64,000 bases of DNA. Source: Pseudomonas sp. JAI120 (GTDB lineage Bacteria; Pseudomonadota; Gammaproteobacteria; Pseudomonadales; Pseudomonadaceae). Where the stretch lies: contig NZ_JACHCZ010000010.1 of the NCBI RefSeq assembly GCF_014207255.1, positions 41,216 through 105,215 on the forward strand, read 5' to 3'. Shown here one piece after another: positions 17,020 to 24,813 of this stretch. The first letter of the stretch is position 1; each line of letters starts with the position of its first letter. The notes under the pieces were generated by a model. It had not been told where the DNA came from. It saw only the letters and a program-made list of their open reading frames with translations, and did not search any database. A program made the position numbers and the translations under genes.

Positions 17020-18015
17020 ATGAGCGCCCAGTTAACGTTGGTTTTTTGGTCTAAAATGCCCGTGATTACTGCTCCGCTTGATAGTGTTTCGCATCTGGAT
17101 TCCACCGCTTCCGATGAGCTGTTTCCGATTCGTGAAGTCTCGAGATTGACAGGCGTCAACCCGGTCACCTTGCGTGCCTGGGAGCGCCGTTATGGGCTGA
17201 TACAGCCCACGCGCACTGAAAGTGGGCATCGCCTCTATTCCAAGGTCGATATACAGACAGTCCATCGTGTTCTCGATTGGATCGAGCGCGGCGTGGCCGT
17301 GAGCAAAGTGGGCAAGATTCTCGCTCGTGACGATCAGCAGGCCGAAGCCGTTCGTGCACAGCGCGATGCCGTCGAGGAAAGTGAATGGCCGCAGTGGCAG
17401 GCGCGGTTGATGCAGGTCATCAGCGACTTCGACGACCGTCAACTGGAACGTTTGTATGGGCAGGTTCTGGCTACCTACCCACTCGACGTGGTGTTCCAGG
17501 ACATTCTGATGCCCCTGTGGAATGAGCTGTTGCGTCATCAGGGGCGTTTCGGCCAGGCCAGCGAATGGTTGTTCTTCGACAACTTCCTGCGAGTACGTGC
17601 CTTGGAGCGCCTGCAATTGGCGTGCGCTTCACCCGTGCCGCGGGTATTGCTGGCGGCCATGGCGGGTGAGTGCCGTAAGTTGGAGTTGCTGGTGGCGGCG
17701 CTCCTGATGAGCAGAGATGACCTGGCCGTGAAAGTGCTGGGCATGGGGCAGCCGGTTGACGAGTTGACGCTGGTCTGCGAGAAAACTCACCCACAGGCCC
17801 TGATCCTCTTCTCCAATTACTCGCATAACCATGATCTTGCCGGGCGCTTGAACCGCTTGGCGTTGACCCTGGATTGCCCGCTGCTTCTTGCGGGTGCGGC
17901 TTCGGATCTTGCCCAGGACGACCTGGCCGGCACGTCCATTGGCTGCCTGGGCAATGAAGGTCGCCTGATGCGGCGGCGCTTGCAACAGTTTCTCAGCGGC
18001 GGGCTGGATACCTGA
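17020..18015 (+). CDS. MerR-family regulator with a cobalamin-type C-terminal domain (LitR-like, class II)
   Basis: 331-residue transcription regulator. The N-terminal MerR helix-turn-helix spans about 35-105 (FPIREVSRLTGVNPVTLRAW, ERRYGLIQPTRTESGHRLYS). The rest looks like the B12-binding fold of CarH/LitR light regulators, but the lower-ligand motif DxHxxG is absent (VLGMGQPVDEL stands there) and the Wx9EH helix motif reads ASEWLFFDNF. This fits class II LitR proteins, which do not bind cobalamin and act with LOV photoreceptors in P. putida. The start at 17020 has AAGG before it; an ATG at 17056 is the alternative. Its 3' end faces the PilZ-like and LOV genes. Confidence 0.85.
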   Translation: MSAQLTLVFWSKMPVITAPLDSVSHLDSTASDELFPIREVSRLTGVNPVTLRAWERRYGLIQPTRTESGHRLYSKVDIQTVHRVLDWIERGVAVSKVGKILARDDQQAEAVRAQRDAVEESEWPQWQARLMQVISDFDDRQLERLYGQVLATYPLDVVFQDILMPLWNELLRHQGRFGQASEWLFFDNFLRVRALERLQLACASPVPRVLLAAMAGECRKLELLVAALLMSRDDLAVKVLGMGQPVDELTLVCEKTHPQALILFSNYSHNHDLAGRLNRLALTLDCPLLLAGAASDLAQDDLAGTSIGCLGNEGRLMRRRLQQFLSGGLDT

Positions 18016-18017
18016 TT

Positions 18018-18623
18018 TCAGGCATGCATGTGCGGATGGGCCAGGCGGTGCTGGTGCAGGATGAACTGACGCAGGCGCTCGGTTTCATCCACGTCGCTTT
18101 GGCTCAAGCGATAAGCAAACAAGCCCCGTGCCGTTTCCCGCTCGAACGCGCCGCGCAGCGCGATGCGTTCGTAGCCCGATGGGCTGAACCACAGGGAAAA
18201 GGTTTTTGGCGGCTTGATCCGGCCGCGAATTTCCACCAGTACACCCTTGAATGACACCTCATGCACCCACAGGGCGCCGGCATTGCCCCGGATGTTCTCG
18301 AGGGCCACCGGCGTTTCAAGCGCCAGGCGCCACGGGCGTATCATCGGGCCGTCTTCGAAAATACTTGGCACGCCCAAACGCAGATGCATTGCATTGAACT
18401 CATCCTCCACCAGATGCAGAGGGAAGGTCAGTTGCTGGTTGTTGAACTGCGCCTGGATGGTGAGATGGTCGTGGGCGGCCAGGCGGGTGAGCAAGTCGCG
18501 AATCTGTGCACCGCCGTTGACGGTCAGGCTCGACGAAGCATCCCGCAGGTTGAGTTGCGGGTTGTGTTGCATATTCTGAATGAAATCCAGCTCATCCTGG
18601 GTCAGAAGCGCATTGCGTCGCAT
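18018..18623 (-). CDS. PilZ-like domain protein (possible c-di-GMP effector)
   Basis: 201-residue soluble protein. The N-terminal part (IRDLLTRLAAHDHLTIQAQF, then FPLHLVEDEFNAMHLRLG) resembles the N-domain of YcgR-type flagellar brakes. The C-terminal half resembles PilZ: RPWRLALETP stands where RxxxR is expected, and VHEVSFKGVLVEI where (D/N)xSxxG is expected, with Glu replacing Asp. The motifs are thus imperfect and c-di-GMP binding is uncertain. It lies 59 bases downstream of the LOV gene on the same strand and probably forms an operon with it, and ends two bases from the convergent MerR gene. Confidence 0.6.
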   Translation of the reverse strand: MRRNALLTQDELDFIQNMQHNPQLNLRDASSSLTVNGGAQIRDLLTRLAAHDHLTIQAQFNNQQLTFPLHLVEDEFNAMHLRLGVPSIFEDGPMIRPWRLALETPVALENIRGNAGALWVHEVSFKGVLVEIRGRIKPPKTFSLWFSPSGYERIALRGAFERETARGLFAYRLSQSDVDETERLRQFILHQHRLAHPHMHA

Positions 18624-18682
18624 CGTGCTTGCTCAATAGAGGGGTATTAAAGTGCCATTATCCGCTCTTATGCCTGCACTTT

Positions 18683-19150
18683 CTAAATTTTGTTTAATCC
18701 ATTTGTCGCTTTGAGCGCTGCCAGTTCGGCCTTGACCTGCGCCAGTTCGCCTTCCAACTGCGCGACACGCTGCTGGGCCTTGACCTGGAGCGTGACGTCC
18801 TTTTGTACACCGACGAAATACGTCTGTTTGTCCGCCGCGTTATAAACCGTTGAAAGCGACAGTTCGTTCCAGAAGTGGCTGCCGTCCTTGCGGTAATTAC
18901 GCAGGATTTCCCGGCAGGCACCGTCGTTCTCCAACGCTTCGCGGATGGCTATCAGGGCCGGCTGGTCGCGGTCGCCTGACTGCAGGAAGCGGCAATCCTG
19001 ATAGAGGATTTCGTCGAGGGTGTAGCCGGTCAGCCGTTCGAATGCGGGGTTTACGTAGATCAGCGGCTTGTCCTTGCCTTCTCTTTCAGCGATGACGATG
19101 CCGTCGTTGGAAGCGTTGATCACCATGTGCATCAGCTTGGCGTTAATCAT
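18683..19150 (-). CDS. Short LOV blue-light photoreceptor
   Basis: 155-residue PAS/LOV protein without an effector domain, closely like PpSB1-LOV of P. putida: MINAKLMHMVINASNDGIVI at the N-terminus and the flavin-adduct motif YQDCRFLQ with the reactive cysteine at residue 53, the same number as in PpSB1. NYRKDGSHFWNEL and the flavin-contact Gln in VGVQKDVT are also kept. Arg61 is present but residue 66 is Leu, unlike Arg66 of the slow-recovering PpSB1. A C-terminal helix (about 122-150) reads as a coiled coil for dimerisation. The start at 19150 fits the family; an ATG at 19162 is also possible. Likely co-transcribed with the PilZ-like gene. Confidence 0.9.
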   Translation of the reverse strand: MINAKLMHMVINASNDGIVIAEREGKDKPLIYVNPAFERLTGYTLDEILYQDCRFLQSGDRDQPALIAIREALENDGACREILRNYRKDGSHFWNELSLSTVYNAADKQTYFVGVQKDVTLQVKAQQRVAQLEGELAQVKAELAALKATNGLNKI

Positions 19151-19279
19151 TGCGCGGTCCATGGCTTTGGGTTGGAGTTGCCAGTTTAAGACATGCCTTG
19201 AATCTTGCACGGCGGGCGCTGAAATATTTGCGCCAGCTGCTAATATCCCAGGCTTTCGCTCAACTACAGGATCAGATTG

Positions 19280-19735
19280 ATGAAAGTCGCCATCCTTTCC
19301 GGCTCGGTGTACGGCACGGCTGAAGAAGTCGCCCGCCACGCCGCCGACATCCTCAACAAGGCCGGCTTCGAGGCCTGGCACAACCCCCGTGCGACCTTGG
19401 CGGATGTACAAGCCTTCAGTCCGCAAGCCTTTCTGGCGGTGACCTCCACCACCGGTATGGGTGAATTGCCCGACAACCTGCAACCCCTGTATTCAACCCT
19501 TCGCGACCAACTGCCCGCCGCCTGGCGTGGCCTGCCCGGCGCGGTGATCGGCCTGGGCGACGCCAGCTACGGCGATACCTTCTGCGGCGGCGGCGAGCAA
19601 ATGCGCGAGCTGTTCGGCGAGTTGGGTGTGCGTGAAGTGCTGCCGATGCTGCGCCTGGACGCCAGCGAGAGTGTCACTCCGGAAACCGACGCAGAGCCGT
19701 GGCTGGCCGAGCTGGTCACTGCACTGCGCGCTTGA
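19280..19735 (+). CDS. Flavodoxin (MioC type)
   Basis: 151-residue FMN electron carrier. The phosphate-binding loop is LSGSVYGTAEEVARH (10-24), followed by STTGMGELPDN and GLGDASYGDTFCGGG, which embrace the flavin. The start is the ATG at 19280 (MKVAIL); a TTG one codon before is less likely. The same gene stands beside folM/folE in P. aeruginosa. Its 3' end overlaps the convergent LysR gene by 20 bases, and it is divergent from the LOV gene with 129 bases between. Confidence 0.9.
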   Translation: MKVAILSGSVYGTAEEVARHAADILNKAGFEAWHNPRATLADVQAFSPQAFLAVTSTTGMGELPDNLQPLYSTLRDQLPAAWRGLPGAVIGLGDASYGDTFCGGGEQMRELFGELGVREVLPMLRLDASESVTPETDAEPWLAELVTALRA

Positions 19736-20612
19736 CCGGGAATTCGCGTAACAACGCCAGCCAGGCCTGGGCGGCTTTCGATAGATAGGCGCCCTCACGC
19801 CAGATAAAGGCAATGTCCCAGCGCAGGTAGTCGGGCGCCTTCAACGTCAGGCGCACCACGCCAGGTCGCACCAGCCCACGGGCGACCACGCTGGGCAACA
19901 GCACCACCCCTTGGCCGGCGGCCACCAACGCGGCGAGGAAATCTGCCTGGCCACTGCGGCCGATTTCCTTCGGGGTAAAGCCCAACTGCTGACACGCCTG
20001 CATCAGACGATCATTGAGCACAAAACTGCGCTGGTACATCAGGAACGGCGTGTCAGCCAATTCTTCAAGGCGTACCTGGGCGTTGTCTGCGAGAGGGTGG
20101 TCAATCGGCAGCAGTGCATCCAGTGGTTCATCGCAAAAGGCTTGCCAGGCAAACGCCGGGTCATTGGGCTTCAAGCTGCCTCCCACTTCCAGTTCACCGT
20201 TCAGAATCGCCTGCTCGATATTGCGGCTGCCGCCCTCCAGCAACTGGATGGTGACGTTCGGGTAGCGTCGGCGGTACTCGGCAAACAACCCGGCGAACAG
20301 CGTGTCGCCCGCCAGCAATGGCAGGCCCAGGCGCAGTTCACCGCGGGTGAGGTGGTGCATATCGTCCAGTTCGCTGAGCAATTCGGACTGCAAGCGCAGC
20401 ATGGCTTCGGCGCGTTGCAGCACGACTTGACCAGCAGCGGTCAGGCGGATCTGCGAGCCGATACGGTCGAGCAGCGGCGTGCCCAGGCTTTGTTCCAATT
20501 GTGCGACCTGCTTGCTGACGGCGGACTGGCTGATATGCAGGGTTTTCCCCGCCTGGGTAAACCCGCCTCGGTGGATCACTTCGACAAAGCTGCGCAGCTG
20601 TTTGAATTCCAT
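19716..20612 (-). CDS. LysR-family regulator of cidAB (CidR-like)
   Basis: 298-residue regulator. The winged HTH is at the N-terminus (MEFKQLRSFVEVIHRGGFTQ, then ISQSAVSKQVAQLEQSLG), and the remainder is the periplasmic-binding-type effector domain. The start at 20612 is chosen for MEFKQLRSF; the longer frame has an atypical N-terminus. It is divergent from cidA-cidB with 98 bases between, the same layout as CidR and cidAB, so control of that pair is likely. In Gram-positive CidR the signal is tied to acetate and overflow metabolism; here unknown. Confidence 0.9.
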   Translation of the reverse strand: MEFKQLRSFVEVIHRGGFTQAGKTLHISQSAVSKQVAQLEQSLGTPLLDRIGSQIRLTAAGQVVLQRAEAMLRLQSELLSELDDMHHLTRGELRLGLPLLAGDTLFAGLFAEYRRRYPNVTIQLLEGGSRNIEQAILNGELEVGGSLKPNDPAFAWQAFCDEPLDALLPIDHPLADNAQVRLEELADTPFLMYQRSFVLNDRLMQACQQLGFTPKEIGRSGQADFLAALVAAGQGVVLLPSVVARGLVRPGVVRLTLKAPDYLRWDIAFIWREGAYLSKAAQAWLALLREFPVKRAVQ

Positions 20613-20710
20613 TGCCTTGATTCCAGTTTGGAATAGTTGGCAGTCTAACAATTCGCTATGGGGATGGAAGGTCGCTCTCTAAAATGTAGGCCTGCGAGGA
20701 CCCAAAGCCC

Positions 20711-21097
20711 ATGAAACGTTTTCCCTTCAAACACCTTGCCCGTTTGCTGACTGAACTGGTCGTGCTGCTCGCGATTTATCTGCTAGGCACCCAGTTGGCG
20801 GTTTGGCTGGCCTTGCCCATCCCCGGTGGCGTCGTGGGCCTGGGCCTGCTGCTGGCAACGTTCGCCAGTGGCCTGGTCAAGCCGGCGGCGCTGCAATTGG
20901 GCGCCGGGGTGTTGATGGCCGAGATGCTGCTGTTCTTCATCCCGGCCCTGATGAGCCTGCTCGATTACGGCGGCCTGCTGCGCAACGACGGCTGGCGCAT
21001 CCTGTTGGTGATCGGCTTCAGCACGCTGGCGGTGATGCTGGTCACGGCGTTTACGGTGGAAGCCGTGTGCCGCTGGAGATTGCGCCATGAAGCTTGA
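20711..21097 (+). CDS. cidA: CidA/LrgA family membrane protein
   Basis: 128-residue holin-like protein with four hydrophobic helices (about 13-33, 36-55, 65-87, 95-118). The family motif is in LALPIPGGVVGLGLLLATF. In bacteria with such systems CidA and CidB affect murein hydrolase activity, autolysis and export of pyruvate or other organic acids. The reading frame overlaps cidB by 11 bases, showing translational coupling. Whether this pair is Cid or Lrg cannot be told from sequence. Confidence 0.9.
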   Translation: MKRFPFKHLARLLTELVVLLAIYLLGTQLAVWLALPIPGGVVGLGLLLATFASGLVKPAALQLGAGVLMAEMLLFFIPALMSLLDYGGLLRNDGWRILLVIGFSTLAVMLVTAFTVEAVCRWRLRHEA

Positions 21098-21773
21098 ACT
21101 GATGCCGGTGTTCTGGCTCGCCTTGACCCTGGGCGCCTACGTGTTCAGCCGCTGGCTCTACCGGCGCACCGGGCGCTACCTGCTGTCGCCGCTGATCCTG
21201 GTACCTGCGCTGTTGTTGGCGGTGGCCGTGCCGATGCACACCGCCTATGCCGAATACGCCACCGACACCCACTGGCTGATGCTGGTGTTGGGCCCGGTCA
21301 CTGTGGCGTTTGCCGTGCCGATCTGGCAGCAGCGCCGCTTGCTGGCGCGGCACTGGCCGGCGTTGCTGCTGGGCATGGTGGCGGGCAGCGTGGCATCGAT
21401 CGCGACCTCGTTCGGCCTGGCGAAGGCACTGGCGCTGGACAGTTCGGTGACGATGTCGCTGGTGCCGCGCTCGATCACCACACCGTTCGCCATGCCGGTG
21501 TCTTCCGACCTTGGTGGCGTGCCGGAGTTGACGGCGGTGTTTGTGATGTTCACCGGTGTGTTCGGCGCCATGCTCGGTGGTGTATTGCTCAAATGGCTGC
21601 CGCTGCGTACGCCCCTGGCTCGTGGCGCGTTGTTTGGCGTGGGGGCCCACGGTGCGGGTGTCAGCCGAGCTCATGAAGTGGGCGGCGAAGAGGGCTCGGT
21701 CGCCGGCCTGGTGATGGTGTTGACGGGGTTGCTCAACCTGTTCGCCGTGCCTTTTCTGGCGGCGCTTCTCTGA
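21087..21773 (+). CDS. cidB: CidB/LrgB family membrane protein
   Basis: 228-residue inner-membrane protein with about six helices, partner of CidA. Typical motifs are LGPVTVAFAVPIWQQRRLL, VTMSLVPRSITTPFAMPVSS and the C-terminal GVGAHGAGVSRAHEVGGEEG. Length is standard for LrgB. Second gene of the pair under the divergent LysR regulator. Confidence 0.92.
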   Translation: MKLELMPVFWLALTLGAYVFSRWLYRRTGRYLLSPLILVPALLLAVAVPMHTAYAEYATDTHWLMLVLGPVTVAFAVPIWQQRRLLARHWPALLLGMVAGSVASIATSFGLAKALALDSSVTMSLVPRSITTPFAMPVSSDLGGVPELTAVFVMFTGVFGAMLGGVLLKWLPLRTPLARGALFGVGAHGAGVSRAHEVGGEEGSVAGLVMVLTGLLNLFAVPFLAALL

Positions 21774-21926
21774 CGCGCTTTAAACAAAATTCAACTATTC
21801 TCTGAGCTGACTCGCTCGGTCATCAAGCTGGCTGCCAAGGCAACTACGGCAGGCATGAGGTCTGACTAGACTGGCCCATCACACAAAAAAATAACAATAA
21901 GACAGTGCGCCAAGGAGGTCGTTGCC

Positions 21927-22709
21927 GTGAGCCTAGCCCCCGTTCTATCGCCGCAGAATGTCAAAGACCAGGTCAGCGCTGCCGAATGGCAGATCCGCGT
22001 CGACCTCGCGGCCTGCTATCGCCTGGTGGCGCTGCATGGCTGGGATGATCTGATCTTCACCCATATCTCGGCCAAGGTGCCGGGCACCGATGATTTCCTG
22101 ATCAACCCCTATGGGCTGATGTTCCACGAGATCACCGCGTCCAGCCTGGTCAAGGTCGATCAGGCCGGCAACAAACTGATGGACAGCCCCTACGAAATCA
22201 ATCCGGCGGGCTACACCATCCACAGTGCCATCCATGAAGTTCGCCACGATGTGACGTGCGTGCTGCACACCCATACCGCCGCGGGTGTCGCCGTCGCTGC
22301 GCAGAAGCAGGGCGTGTTGCCCATCAGCCAGCAATCGCTATTCGTGCTGTCGAGCCTGGCCTATCACGCCTACGAAGGCGTGGCCTTGAACCACGAAGAA
22401 AAAGCCCGCTTGCAGGCCGACCTCGGTGATAACAATTTCCTGATGCTGCACAACCATGGCCTGCTGACCTGCGGCAGTACCATCGCCGACACCTTCCTGA
22501 TGATGTTCATCTTCCAGCGCGCCTGCGAAATCCAGGTGCTGGCGCAAAACGGCGGCGCCGAATTGATCCCCATCGGGCCGCAGATTCTTGCCGGTGCCAA
22601 GACGATGGTGGCGACTGTTACCAAGAGCGCCCAAGGCATGGGTGGCGCGCTGGCCTGGCCGGCCTTGCTGCGCAAATTGGACCTGCAAGCCCCGGGGTAT
22701 AACAGCTGA
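21927..22709 (+). CDS. Class II aldolase/adducin-domain protein
   Basis: 260-residue protein with the class II aldolase fold. Zinc-ligand histidines appear in VLHTHTAAGVAVAAQ and MLHNHGLLTCG; the N-terminal HGWDDLIFTHISAKVPG is typical of the adducin-like branch. Translation starts at GTG 21927, supported by a perfect AAGGAGG eight bases upstream. The substrate is unknown; a catalytic acid as in fuculose aldolase cannot be assigned. It overlaps the next gene at TGATG, and the same order (aldolase, hydrolase, SDR) occurs in P. aeruginosa as PA3430-PA3427 by my recollection. Confidence 0.87.
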   Translation: MSLAPVLSPQNVKDQVSAAEWQIRVDLAACYRLVALHGWDDLIFTHISAKVPGTDDFLINPYGLMFHEITASSLVKVDQAGNKLMDSPYEINPAGYTIHSAIHEVRHDVTCVLHTHTAAGVAVAAQKQGVLPISQQSLFVLSSLAYHAYEGVALNHEEKARLQADLGDNNFLMLHNHGLLTCGSTIADTFLMMFIFQRACEIQVLAQNGGAELIPIGPQILAGAKTMVATVTKSAQGMGGALAWPALLRKLDLQAPGYNS

Positions 22710-23611
22710 TGCCACTCGCCGAGATCCCGCTCAGAGCCTGGCGCAAGCGTGGTCAGGATTTCGTCTTTCGCGGCCGTACCATTCGCTATTGGGTGGCCGG
22801 GCAGGGTGAACCGCTGCTGCTGATCCATGGCTTCCCCACGGCCAGTTGGGACTGGCATTACCTGTGGCAACCCCTGGTCCAGCGCAATCTGGTGATCGCC
22901 TGCGACATGCTCGGCTTCGGTGACTCGGCCAAGCCGCTGGACCACGATTATTGCCTGCTGGAACAGGCGGACTTGCAACAGGCCTTGCTCGAACACTTGC
23001 GGGTGGAGCAGCCGGTGCATGTGTTGGCCCATGACTACGGTGACAGCGTTGCCCAGGAACTCCTGGCCCGGCACTACGAGGGCCGGTTTGAGATGGCCAG
23101 TTGTGTGTTCCTCAATGGCGGGTTATTCCCCGAAACCCATCGCCTGGCCCTGGTGCAAAAACTCTTGCTCAGCCCCCTGGGCTGGATGATCGGCCGTGCC
23201 TTCGGGCGCAGCGCTTTGTCTGACAGCTTCGGCCAGATATTCGGCCCCGACACCCGCCCCAGTGAAAGTGCCCTGGATGACTTCTGGAGCCTGATCAACG
23301 GCAACGACGGCACGCGCATCCTGCACAAACTGATCGCTTACGTCCCCCAGCGCCGTCGCCTGCGTGATCGCTGGGTCGGCGCGATGCAGCGCGGCGAAGT
23401 GCCGTTGCGGGTGATCGACGGCGAAGTTGACCCGATCTCCGGCGCGCATATGGTCGAGCGTTACCAGCAATTAGTGCCCCACGCCGACACGGTGTTGCTG
23501 GCCAATATCGGCCACTACCCGCAGATCGAGGCACCGGTGCAGGTGCTCAAGCACTACCAGGCGTTTCGTGATCGGGTCGCGCGGCCGGCCTCGCGAGTGG
23601 CCTATTCCTGA
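22709..23611 (+). CDS. Alpha/beta hydrolase, epoxide hydrolase/haloalkane dehalogenase-like
   Basis: 300-residue soluble hydrolase. The oxyanion-hole motif is LLLIHGFPTASWDWH (about 36-50). The nucleophile is Asp in VLAHDYGDSVAQELL, which places it with epoxide hydrolases and haloalkane dehalogenases rather than esterases. The acid is likely in VIDGEVDPISGAHMVE, and the final His in NIGHYPQIEAP. Its start shares one base with the stop of the aldolase gene, so the two are coupled. Substrate not predictable. Confidence 0.87.
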   Translation: MPLAEIPLRAWRKRGQDFVFRGRTIRYWVAGQGEPLLLIHGFPTASWDWHYLWQPLVQRNLVIACDMLGFGDSAKPLDHDYCLLEQADLQQALLEHLRVEQPVHVLAHDYGDSVAQELLARHYEGRFEMASCVFLNGGLFPETHRLALVQKLLLSPLGWMIGRAFGRSALSDSFGQIFGPDTRPSESALDDFWSLINGNDGTRILHKLIAYVPQRRRLRDRWVGAMQRGEVPLRVIDGEVDPISGAHMVERYQQLVPHADTVLLANIGHYPQIEAPVQVLKHYQAFRDRVARPASRVAYS

Positions 23612-23626
23612 TCCCGAATCCTTTTC

Positions 23627-23726
23627 TGTAGGCGCGAGCTTGCTCGCGAAAATCGTCAACGATAACGTGGGAATCCTGACACCACGCGGCGCTTTGGGGT
23701 TTTTCGCGAGCAAGCTCATTCCTACA
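23627..23726. repeat. REPIN: inverted pair of REP palindromes
   Basis: TGTAGGCGCGAGCTTGCTCG at the left and its near complement (CGAGCAAGCTCATTCCTACA) at the right enclose about 60 bases. It is a diverged copy of the element at 2762-2860, sharing also part of the inner sequence (CGTCAACGAT). Confidence 0.88.
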
Positions 23727-23848
23727 GAGAGACGAGTCATCATCCCCCAGCCTTATCGAGCACCATTCAGCCTCAGCCGTATTTATTGTGACCGCAGGCG
23801 CGTTGCCGGACACTCGAGCCATTCCCATTGTCGCCATCGGAGTTCGGT

Positions 23849-24760
23849 ATGAGTGAGTCAGTGCAGTTCCAGGATAAGGTCGTGATCGTCACCGGTGCCG
23901 GCGGCGGATTGGGCCGGGCCCATGCGCTGCTGTTCGCCAGACACGGGGCCAAGGTACTGGTCAACGATCTCGGCGGTTCCACCCAGGGCGAGGGCGCCAA
24001 TGCGTCCGCTGCCGACCGGGTCGTGGCGGAGATTCGCGAGGCGGGCGGTATCGCCGAGGCCAACCATGACTCTGTCACCGACGGTGACAAGATCGTCCAG
24101 AACGCCCTCGACGTCTTCGGCCGCATCGACGTGGTGGTCAACAACGCCGGCATCCTGCGCGACAAAACCTTCCACAAAATGGACGACGCCGACTGGGACC
24201 TGGTTTACCGGGTGCATGTCGAAGGTGCCTACAAAGTCACCCGCGCCGCATGGCCCCACCTGCGTGAGCAAGGCTACGGCCGGGTGATCTTCACCGCGTC
24301 CACCTCGGGCATCTACGGCAACTTCGGCCAGTCCAACTACGGCATGGCCAAGCTTGGGCTGTACGGCCTGACCCGCACCCTCGCCCTGGAAGGGCGCAAG
24401 AACAACATCCTGGTCAATGCCATCGCCCCCACCGGCGCCACACGCATGACCGAAGGCCTGATCCCGCCGCAAGTGTTCGAGCGCCTCAAGCCGGAATTGG
24501 TCAGCCCGCTGGTGGTGTACCTGGGCAGCGACGCGTGCCAGGAAACTTCAGGGCTGTTCGAGGTGGGTGGCGGCTGGATCGGCAAGACCCGCTGGGAGCG
24601 CAGCCTGGGCGTAGGCTTTGACCCAGAGGCCGGGTTCTCGCCAGACGATGTGGCGGCACATTGGGCGCAGATCTGCGACTTCGAAGGCGCAGCCCATCCC
24701 AAGGACAATATCGAAGCGTTAAAGGAAATGATGGCGAACTTGCAGAAGTACAGCCTGTGA
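23849..24760 (+). CDS. Short-chain dehydrogenase, (3R)-hydroxyacyl-CoA dehydrogenase-like
   Basis: 303-residue SDR. The cofactor motif is VTGAGGGLGRAHALLFARHG, NNAGILRD follows, and the catalytic Tyr-Lys are in QSNYGMAKLGLYGL. The length and the C-terminal extension (SGLFEVGGGWIGKTRWERSL) match the dehydrogenase unit of peroxisomal multifunctional enzyme type 2, which acts on (3R)-hydroxyacyl-CoA; NAD use is likely from the acidic residue after the second strand (VLVNDLGG). The start at 23849 has GGAG ahead. It follows the hydrolase gene after a REPIN and may still belong to the same metabolic set. Confidence 0.88.
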   Translation: MSESVQFQDKVVIVTGAGGGLGRAHALLFARHGAKVLVNDLGGSTQGEGANASAADRVVAEIREAGGIAEANHDSVTDGDKIVQNALDVFGRIDVVVNNAGILRDKTFHKMDDADWDLVYRVHVEGAYKVTRAAWPHLREQGYGRVIFTASTSGIYGNFGQSNYGMAKLGLYGLTRTLALEGRKNNILVNAIAPTGATRMTEGLIPPQVFERLKPELVSPLVVYLGSDACQETSGLFEVGGGWIGKTRWERSLGVGFDPEAGFSPDDVAAHWAQICDFEGAAHPKDNIEALKEMMANLQKYSL

Positions 24761-24788
24761 TCGTTGCTTGAAGAAGATTGAATCCCAC

Positions 24789-24813
24789 GGGGCGCTGATG
24801 GCGCCCCGTTTTA
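24789..24813 (+). terminator. Intrinsic terminator after the SDR gene
   Basis: GGGGCGCTGATGGCGCCCCG followed by TTTTA, 28 bases after the stop. Strong short stem. Confidence 0.8.

Noticed and set aside
17020..19150. Cobalamin-based photoreception by the MerR protein
   Set aside because: The histidine ligand motif and Wx9EH are both missing, so CarH-type light sensing is unlikely; LOV is the better sensor.
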